Below are positions 58,966-64,000 of a stretch of 64,000 nucleotides of DNA, piece after piece. The stretch lies in the NCBI GenBank assembly GCA_004564215.1, contig CP024846.1, positions 496,001 to 560,000 of the forward strand, read 5' to 3'. Under the pieces are notes generated by a model. The model did no database searches and was not told the origin of the DNA. It saw only the letters and a list, made by a program, of their open reading frames with translations. How positions within the stretch are numbered: position 1 is the stretch's first letter; every line of letters begins with the position of its first letter. A program made the translations under genes and the position numbers. This DNA is from Beijerinckiaceae bacterium. GTDB lineage: Bacteria > Pseudomonadota > Alphaproteobacteria > Rhizobiales > Beijerinckiaceae.

Positions 58966-59374
58966 GTTCATCGCCCTGGCGATCCCAGTATGACTGTCAT
59001 GTCTGGACGGCGCCCTTTTGGGACGGTTGCTTGGGTATCCACACGTTCTGACGCTGGGGGCGCTGGTTCACCACAAGCATGTCCTTGGTCTTAATTGCTG
59101 CGTCTGCCTCCGCCAATTGGTCGAAGGCACCAGCGGACAATCAGACCTCGGCTCCCCCCAGAGGGCGCCGCCTTGGTCAGCAACGGGTCAGTATCGTCGG
59201 TTCTGGCATTTCCGTTCCATGTCCGGTCATTGGGTTTGGCAGTTTGCGGTTGGTGATGTTGCGGGAGATGCGATTCAAGCTCCCAAACCGAAGCCATGTG
59301 GTCACCAGCGTGCTATTTGAGTTAAATGGCGGAAAGCGTTCTTCCAAATTTACATGTAATATCAAGTCGTTGAG
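58966..59374. other. 409-bp spacer between ATPase remnant and tRNA-Pro
   Basis: Short frames on both strands, no ribosome sites, no recognised family. It may contain further decayed element DNA. Confidence 0.35.
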
Positions 59375-59400
59375 TGGTCGGAGTGGCGGGATTCGAACCC
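59375..59400 (-). repeat. 3' end of tRNA-Pro, partner of the att-like repeat at 55858
   Basis: Direct repeat partner of 55858-55883, 25 of 26 bases identical. The intact tRNA is at this end and the truncated copy at the other, as expected when integration regenerates the tRNA. Confidence 0.7.
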
Positions 59401-59452
59401 ACGACCCCTAGTCCCCCAGACTAGTGCGCTAACCGGGCTGCGCTACACTCCG
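59375..59452 (-). tRNA. tRNA-Pro (anticodon GGG), CCA encoded
   Basis: 78 nt on the minus strand: acceptor CGGAGTG/CACTCCG, D arm GCGC/GCGC, anticodon stem CTAGT/ACTAG with loop CTGGGGG (anticodon GGG, reads CCC and CCU), 5-bp variable region, T arm GTGGG-TTCGAAT-CCCGC, discriminator A and encoded CCA. A promoter-like pair lies upstream. Its last 26 bp are repeated beside ppc. Confidence 0.95.
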
Positions 59453-59461
59453 ACGACCGTC

Positions 59462-59490
59462 CTTATAGAGAATGCCGTTCGCATACGCAA
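59462..59490 (-). promoter_or_regulatory. Promoter of tRNA-Pro
   Basis: On the minus strand TTGCGT (59490-59485), a 17-bp spacer and TATAAG (59467-59462), ending nine bases before the tRNA. This is a good sigma-70-type fit for a stable RNA gene. Confidence 0.6.
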
Positions 59491-59585
59491 CGCGTCGGGC
59501 GACGCAGGGACCGGCCAAATTTTGATCAGCGCCGCGCGTCCCGCTCGAAAGGCATCCAAGAGCCTGGACGAACTGGATTACGCTT

Positions 59586-60107
59586 TTAACGGCGCCGGGC
59601 AGCTTCGAGGATCGTCTGGCACTCGGCGAGTTCTGCCAAGGCGGCACGCAGCCGGACAATATCTTCCGACGACAAGGCGACAGGCCAAACAAAATCCGGG
59701 CCTGTCTTGTCCCGCGTCTCGTCGCGCTTGGCGGCAGACTGAGGGGATGCCTCGGAGACGTCCCGAGCTTGCCAGTCGCCTTCCCCAAGCGGAGGCATAT
59801 TCGGCATCGTGTCAGAAACATAGTCCGAACCGCCGTCGCCGCCCATGGCGTTCGCAGCGGTAACCGCACCATGCCCTTTCAAGACACGTTGGACGCCCTT
59901 GATCGTGTAACCTTCGCCGTAAAGGAGTTGTTTGACGGCCCGCAAAATCTCGATATCCCGGGGGCGATAATAGCGGCGCCCCCCCGCGCGCTTAAGCGGC
60001 TTGATTTGAGGGAACCGGGTCTCCCAGAACCGCAGGACATGCTGCGGCAGTTCGAGTTCCTCGGCTACTTCGCTGATCGTTCGAAATGCATCGGCGCTCT
60101 TGGTCAT
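59586..60107 (-). CDS. MerR-family transcriptional regulator
   Basis: 173 aa from ATG 60107 ([17 protein letters not shown]). N-terminal Mer[53 protein letters not shown]. The C-terminal half is low-complexity and then helical. In Hyphomicrobiales a MerR gene of this type usually lies right after ihfA, as here (51 bp). Its targets are unknown. Confidence 0.9.
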   Translation of the reverse strand: MTKSADAFRTISEVAEELELPQHVLRFWETRFPQIKPLKRAGGRRYYRPRDIEILRAVKQLLYGEGYTIKGVQRVLKGHGAVTAANAMGGDGGSDYVSDTMPNMPPLGEGDWQARDVSEASPQSAAKRDETRDKTGPDFVWPVALSSEDIVRLRAALAELAECQTILEAARRR

Positions 60108-60158
60108 TCGTCTCAAGCTCCACGCCGGTGAGACCGCATTTTTGAGCGCTCAGAAACG

Positions 60159-60557
60159 TCAGATATCCTCCTCATCGGGGACGACCTGGCCATTGATCCG
60201 AGCCTTGAGGACACTCGAGGGCTTGAACACCAAAACGCGGCGCTGGGTTATCGGAACTTCAACCCCGGTCTTGGGATTGCGCCCAATGCGTTCGGACTTA
60301 TCCCGCACAACAAACCGGCCGAATGAAGACAATTTAACGGCTTCGCCGCCAATCAAGGCATCGGCCAACTCGTCCAACACGGACTGCACCAAAGTCGCCG
60401 ATTCCTTTCGCGACAAGCCTACGCAGCGGTACACCGCCTCGGCGAGATCAACACGCGTGATCGTCTGCGGCGTTGTGCGCGGCGGGGGTTCAACCGCATG
60501 TTGTGCGGCCGATAGTCCAAGCTCTGCAGAAGCGTGCATAGGTTCGGAGTTTCTCAT
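60159..60557 (-). CDS. ihfA: Integration host factor subunit alpha
   Basis: 132 aa from ATG 60557; the core IHF/HU fold begins near residue 35 ([22 protein letters not shown]), with [17 protein letters not shown] and [23 protein letters not shown], the DNA-inserting beta-arm with its conserved Pro. The 30-residue N-terminal extension is unusual, and the GAAGG site abuts the ATG, so a later start (Met7, 60539) is possible. It bends DNA with IhfB. Confidence 0.92.
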   Translation of the reverse strand: MRNSEPMHASAELGLSAAQHAVEPPPRTTPQTITRVDLAEAVYRCVGLSRKESATLVQSVLDELADALIGGEAVKLSSFGRFVVRDKSERIGRNPKTGVEVPITQRRVLVFKPSSVLKARINGQVVPDEEDI

Positions 60558-60881
60558 CCTTCAATCCCGTCGATCTTTTCCAGTTGTGCGGTATAGGACG
60601 GATCAGGCAACGGCGTAACGCCGCCGAGACAAAAAAAAGAAAACAATTAAAAACACGCACAGGCAGGCAACGTTAAATGGACAGCGCTCGATCATTCAAA
60701 TATCGAACCTAAATCGTTTGGCTAAAATGATTCAAGTCAAGATCGACTTTAATCTCCGGGGCTCGGCTCCCGGATTCACCACGCGCATTTTCACGTTCTT
60801 GGCGCCAAACGAACGAGCCTGAAACTGTGGAACAAAATCTCGATCAAATCAACCCTCGAACCCAGCGCCTTGCCGGCGAGG
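60558..60881. other. 324-bp spacer between fabH and ihfA
   Basis: No gene. Contains the ihfA promoter region (A-rich stretch near 60630) and a small hairpin TCCGGG-gctcggct-CCCGGA (60755-60774) downstream of fabH, which lacks a T run and is at best a weak terminator. Confidence 0.4.
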
Positions 60882-61907
60882 TCACCAGCGGATGAGCGCC
60901 GATGCCCAGGTAAAACCACCGCCCATGGCTTCGATCATGACAAGGTCTCCGGGTTTGATCCGGCCGTCGTCCCTAGCAACCGCAAGAGCAAGAGGAATTG
61001 AGGCGGCCGAGGTATTGCCGTGCATATCCACCGTGACAACGACTTTTTCGGCTGCGATCCCGAGTTTCTGCGCGGATGCATCGATAATCCGGCGATTGGC
61101 TTGATGCGGCACAAACCAGTCAAGGTCGGCCGCACTCGTTCCGGTTGCTTCGAACGCCTGAGTGACCACATCCGTGACCATGCCTACCGCGTGCCGAAAA
61201 ACCTCCCTGCCGGCCATCCGCAAATGCCCCGTGGTCTGCGTGGTGGAAGGCCCCCCGTCAACATAGAGTTTTTCCCGGTGGCGCCCATCCGAACGGAGAT
61301 GCGACGTGAGGACCCCACGATCTTGCGCGGTTCCTTCTCCCATCCGCGCTTCGAGCACAATTGCCGCGGCCCCATCGCCAAACAGCACGCAGGTGGTGCG
61401 ATCAGTCCAGTCGAGGAGGCGCGAGAAGGTCTCCGCGCCAATGACCAGGGCTCGCCGGTGCGAGCCGGACGTTAAAAATTTATCGGCTGTCGTCACGGCA
61501 AAGACGAAGCCTGAACATACGGCCTGGAGATCGAAGGCCGCACCTTGCGTCATGCCAAGTGCGGCCTGGATCTGCGTTGCAACCGCAGGAAACGTGAAAT
61601 CGGGCGTCGACGTCGCGACGATTATCAGATCGAGGTCTGAGCCTTGCAGACCGGCATCTGCGAGGGCGGCCTGGGCTGCGTAAAGGCCGAGCCGAGAGGT
61701 TGGCTCGTCTTCCGCGGCGACATGGCGCTGCCGGATGCCGGTTCGCTGCACGATCCATTCGTCGGTCGTGTCAAGCGACTTTTCGAGGTCGTGGTTGCTC
61801 AGGATACGCTTGGGAAGGTAGGAGCCGAGCCCGACAACAACGGAACGAAGCTTGCCTGACGCTGCGTGGGTCACGGAATTTTCCATCGGAAAAGGAGAGC
61901 CGGTCAT
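60882..61907 (-). CDS. fabH: Beta-ketoacyl-ACP synthase III
   Basis: 341 aa from ATG 61907, whose ATGA overlaps the plsX stop, so translation is coupled; Met8 is a possible alternative. Blocks: [18 protein letters not shown], the catalytic Cys in [22 protein letters not shown] with His and [12 protein letters not shown] with Asn. It starts fatty-acid synthesis from acetyl-CoA and malonyl-ACP. Confidence 0.95.
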   Translation of the reverse strand: MTGSPFPMENSVTHAASGKLRSVVVGLGSYLPKRILSNHDLEKSLDTTDEWIVQRTGIRQRHVAAEDEPTSRLGLYAAQAALADAGLQGSDLDLIIVATSTPDFTFPAVATQIQAALGMTQGAAFDLQAVCSGFVFAVTTADKFLTSGSHRRALVIGAETFSRLLDWTDRTTCVLFGDGAAAIVLEARMGEGTAQDRGVLTSHLRSDGRHREKLYVDGGPSTTQTTGHLRMAGREVFRHAVGMVTDVVTQAFEATGTSAADLDWFVPHQANRRIIDASAQKLGIAAEKVVVTVDMHGNTSAASIPLALAVARDDGRIKPGDLVMIEAMGGGFTWASALIRW

Positions 61908-62989
61908 GGATTGGACGGCGCGGGCTCCGGCGCACCCGCGACCTCGAACTTCGGACGTGTTGATCCATTGTCCAGGGCCACTGGAAGCGAATCTCGAATT
62001 TTGCGCAATAAATCATTGCGCGCCATGGCATAACCGATTTCCATCGCGCGCGCACTTCCCAAGGCGTCAGAACCGCCATGACTTTTGATGACGACTCCGT
62101 TCAACCCTAGAAACACTCCGCCATTCACATTGCGCGGGTCCATCTTGGCCTTCAATGCCGCGAACGCATGCCTTGCAAAGAAATAGCCGAGCTTCGACCA
62201 CAGATCGCGGCTGAGTTCCTCGCGCAGATATTGCGCCATTTGAACCGCCGTGCCTTCCGCTGTCTTTAAAGCGATATTGCCGGTAAAGCCGTCGGTCACC
62301 ACGACATCGACCGTCCCCTTGCCGATATCGTCGCCCTCGACGAACCCCCGGTACTCAAGATTGGGTAAAACAGTCTCCCGAAGCAGACGGGAGGCCTTTT
62401 TGACTTCCTCAATGCCTTTAACTTCCTCGACTCCAATATTCAGCAACCCCACCGAAGGGCGTTCGAGGGAAAGGACGATTCTCGCCATGGCGGAGCCCAT
62501 GATGGCGAGATCAACTAGCTGATGCGCATCGGCGCCGATGGACGCACCGAGATCAAGCACAATCGACTGCCCGCGTGTGGTCGGCCAGGTGGCCGCAATG
62601 GCCGGCCGATCGATTTGCGGCATCATGTGCAGGCAGGTCTTGGCCATCGCCATCAAGGCGCCCGTATTGCCAGCCGATAGGGCAACGTCCGCCTCGTCTT
62701 TTTTGACCGCTTCGATGGCAAGCCACATCGAGGATACGCGCCTGCCCGCCCGCAAGGCCTGGCTCGGCTTGTCATCCATGCGAACGGCCACATCCGTGTG
62801 ACGCACTTTTGAAACTTTCAAGAGCTGCGGCGCGGCTTCCAGAAGCGGCTGAATCCGGGCCGAATCGCCGAAAAAGATGAATTCCATGTCGGGCCGCTGC
62901 CGCAGTGCAAGCGCGGCCCCCGGCACGATCACGTCGGGCCCGTGGTCGCCCCCCATGGCGTCGAGCGCGATTCGGACTGGCTTGAGCAT
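61904..62989 (-). CDS. plsX: Phosphate acyltransferase PlsX
   Basis: 361 aa. Blocks: [75 protein letters not shown] and [17 protein letters not shown] [16 protein letters not shown]. It makes acyl-phosphate from acyl-ACP for phospholipid synthesis. It overlaps fabH by 4 bp, the classic plsX-fabH pair. Confidence 0.96.
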   Translation of the reverse strand: MLKPVRIALDAMGGDHGPDVIVPGAALALRQRPDMEFIFFGDSARIQPLLEAAPQLLKVSKVRHTDVAVRMDDKPSQALRAGRRVSSMWLAIEAVKKDEADVALSAGNTGALMAMAKTCLHMMPQIDRPAIAATWPTTRGQSIVLDLGASIGADAHQLVDLAIMGSAMARIVLSLERPSVGLLNIGVEEVKGIEEVKKASRLLRETVLPNLEYRGFVEGDDIGKGTVDVVVTDGFTGNIALKTAEGTAVQMAQYLREELSRDLWSKLGYFFARHAFAALKAKMDPRNVNGGVFLGLNGVVIKSHGGSDALGSARAMEIGYAMARNDLLRKIRDSLPVALDNGSTRPKFEVAGAPEPAPSNP

Positions 62990-63401
62990 GGATTACGCAA
63001 CTCCGGGTCGGCGCTGTAGGTTCTTGGCGGCGACCAAATCGCCATGGACGAATGAATTACACGAAAGTTTCTTGGCAAGCTGCGGAACGCGCCGGAAAAA
63101 CGCCGGGCACCCGCCAGCGGAATGATCAATCAATCGGTCGGCCTCGGTCATTTGGCTGCACTGAACTGGACACGTGCCCTCCCCAGAATGGTTGTTACTT
63201 TTCGGCCATAGCGCGTTCGCCGCGTTTTCTTTGTCTGGCCTGGACGGTAACACTGGAAAAATCTCTTTTGTTCAAGCCTTTTTTCAGGCGAGACCCTTCG
63301 CATGTGCGAGATCGGACCAGGATAGCCAATTGCAGAACAGACTCGGCCTAGGCTGTCCCACCCGCACGCTGGGCTAGCTTAACGGGGCAATGCACTTGTT
63401 C
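62990..63401. other. 412-bp spacer between DUF177 gene and plsX
   Basis: The longest frame (62993-63253, minus, 86 codons) has no ribosome site and no recognised family. rpmF, sometimes found beside DUF177 genes, was looked for and not seen. Confidence 0.4.
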
Positions 63402-63992
63402 TCAGCCTTTGGGTTTGAGCTTCTGCAAGGCTGCGAAAGGCGAATCTTCTTCTTTTGGCGCATCTGAAAATTCGGCTCCCTGGAAGGAGACGCCGGGCTT
63501 ACGGGGGTAAAGATCGAGATTCAAAATCAGAAATTCCACGGCCAACGCGCCGAGATCGATGCGCCCGTCAATGATCGGGTCAGCACCGTCCAACTCCACC
63601 GCGGACTCGTCGCTTGCATCGCCGCGACGCTTGGCCAGAGCCTCCGCAGGCGCAAAATCGACCGCGAATTCAGCCCGTATTTCGGTGTCGAAAGGCTCGA
63701 GACTCACGACACAGGTCTGGGTCACCTGCGCCCGCAGGACCCCATTCACTCTATATCTCGACTGATCTTGCCTAAGCACCAGGAAATCGGCGGCAAGGCT
63801 GGCGATCGCCGCAACCCCGGCTTCCTGGGCAACCGCCGCGCATTCCTCTGGCCCGGCATTTATCGCCACTTCGATGCCCGTGTCCGGGACGGTCTCGACC
63901 GCGAGCGGACGCGTGAACCCTCCTTGCTCGCGCGGCTCGGCAGCCGCAACGCTCTTGCGGGAGTCTGCTTCGCTTGTTTTCCTCGTTGTCAT
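63402..63992 (-). CDS. DUF177 (YceD-family) protein, start at window edge
   Basis: 196 aa from ATG 63992, with GTG 63998 two codons earlier; the true start could be outside the window. Family blocks: FTRPLAVETVPDTGIEVAI, FLVLRQDQSRYRVNGVLRAQVTQTCVVSLEPF (the Cys-containing core), DLGALAVEFLILNLDLYPRKPG, and the C-terminal FAALQKLKPKG. YceD proteins affect 23S rRNA or L32-related functions and neighbour plsX-fabH in many alphaproteobacteria. Confidence 0.85.
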   Translation of the reverse strand: MTTRKTSEADSRKSVAAAEPREQGGFTRPLAVETVPDTGIEVAINAGPEECAAVAQEAGVAAIASLAADFLVLRQDQSRYRVNGVLRAQVTQTCVVSLEPFDTEIRAEFAVDFAPAEALAKRRGDASDESAVELDGADPIIDGRIDLGALAVEFLILNLDLYPRKPGVSFQGAEFSDAPKEEDSPFAALQKLKPKG

Positions 63993-64000
63993 CGCCACCG

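Noticed and set aside
60755..60774. Rho-independent terminator after fabH
   Set aside because: Six-bp stem with an 8-nt loop and no T run; too weak to call.

Overview
The window reads as one contiguous, GC-rich alphaproteobacterial chromosome segment. Gene orders typical of Hyphomicrobiales (Rhizobiales) support this: tpiA-secG-pyrG near eno, ppiD-trpE followed by trpG-trpD-trpC-moaC-moeA, and DUF177-plsX-fabH-ihfA-merR. Protein style and intergenic palindromes would suit Beijerinckiaceae or a close relative, but that is inference; no rRNA is present to test it. Most of the window is ordinary chromosome, with a few accessory patches.

Layout. 1-3.3 kb: an outer-membrane porin (cut by the left edge), a secreted FMN-binding protein, an ApbE flavin transferase and a four-helix membrane protein with paired histidines. 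These look like one extracytoplasmic flavin electron-transfer operon. 3.3-10.6 kb: eno, a lytic transglycosylase, an epimerase-like protein, queF, pyrG, secG and tpiA. 10.7-20.4 kb: ppiD, the trp genes (trpE and trpG separated by a Tat-exported phosphoesterase) and the molybdopterin genes moaC and moeA. 20.5-25.1 kb: glpD-glpK, an exported dienelactone-hydrolase-like protein and a secreted unknown. 25.5-33.2 kb: phenylalanine and tyrosine catabolism (phhA, a dihydropteridine-reductase-like SDR, hppD, hmgA, fahA, maiA) with Lrp-type and XRE-cupin regulators. 33.4-41.8 kb: an LpxH-like phosphoesterase with a GT4 glycosyltransferase, a His/Gly-rich secreted protein, an HtrA-like protease without signal peptide, a neprosin-type glutamic peptidase, an FTR1 permease, a DEAD-box helicase and an A-type Fe-S carrier.

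41.9-47.6 kb: a thioredoxin-like ferredoxin, a Tat-tagged histone-deacetylase-fold enzyme with an arginine-hydrolase-family partner, and an msrB-dipZ-msrA operon for envelope methionine sulfoxide repair. 47.6-52.6 kb: a YkgJ protein, then a molybdenum-flavoured group (a small unknown and mop flanking a Mo-box-like palindrome, a HTH regulator with a PBP-like domain over a group III globin, a lone winged-helix protein and a YqeB-like protein), then TrmO. 53-64 kb: ppc, a katG islet framed by tRNA-Pro(GGG) and a 26-bp copy of its 3' end with integrase and P-type ATPase remnants, then merR, ihfA, fabH, plsX and a DUF177 gene.

Most notable: the flavinylation operon, the neprosin-like peptidase with both catalytic glutamates, the exported Msr/DipZ module, the phhA-SDR pairing, the Mo-box between a small unknown gene and mop, and the tRNA-bounded katG islet. 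No CRISPR array, complete insertion sequence, rRNA or convincing riboswitch was seen. All family assignments come from reading motifs, not from database searches.
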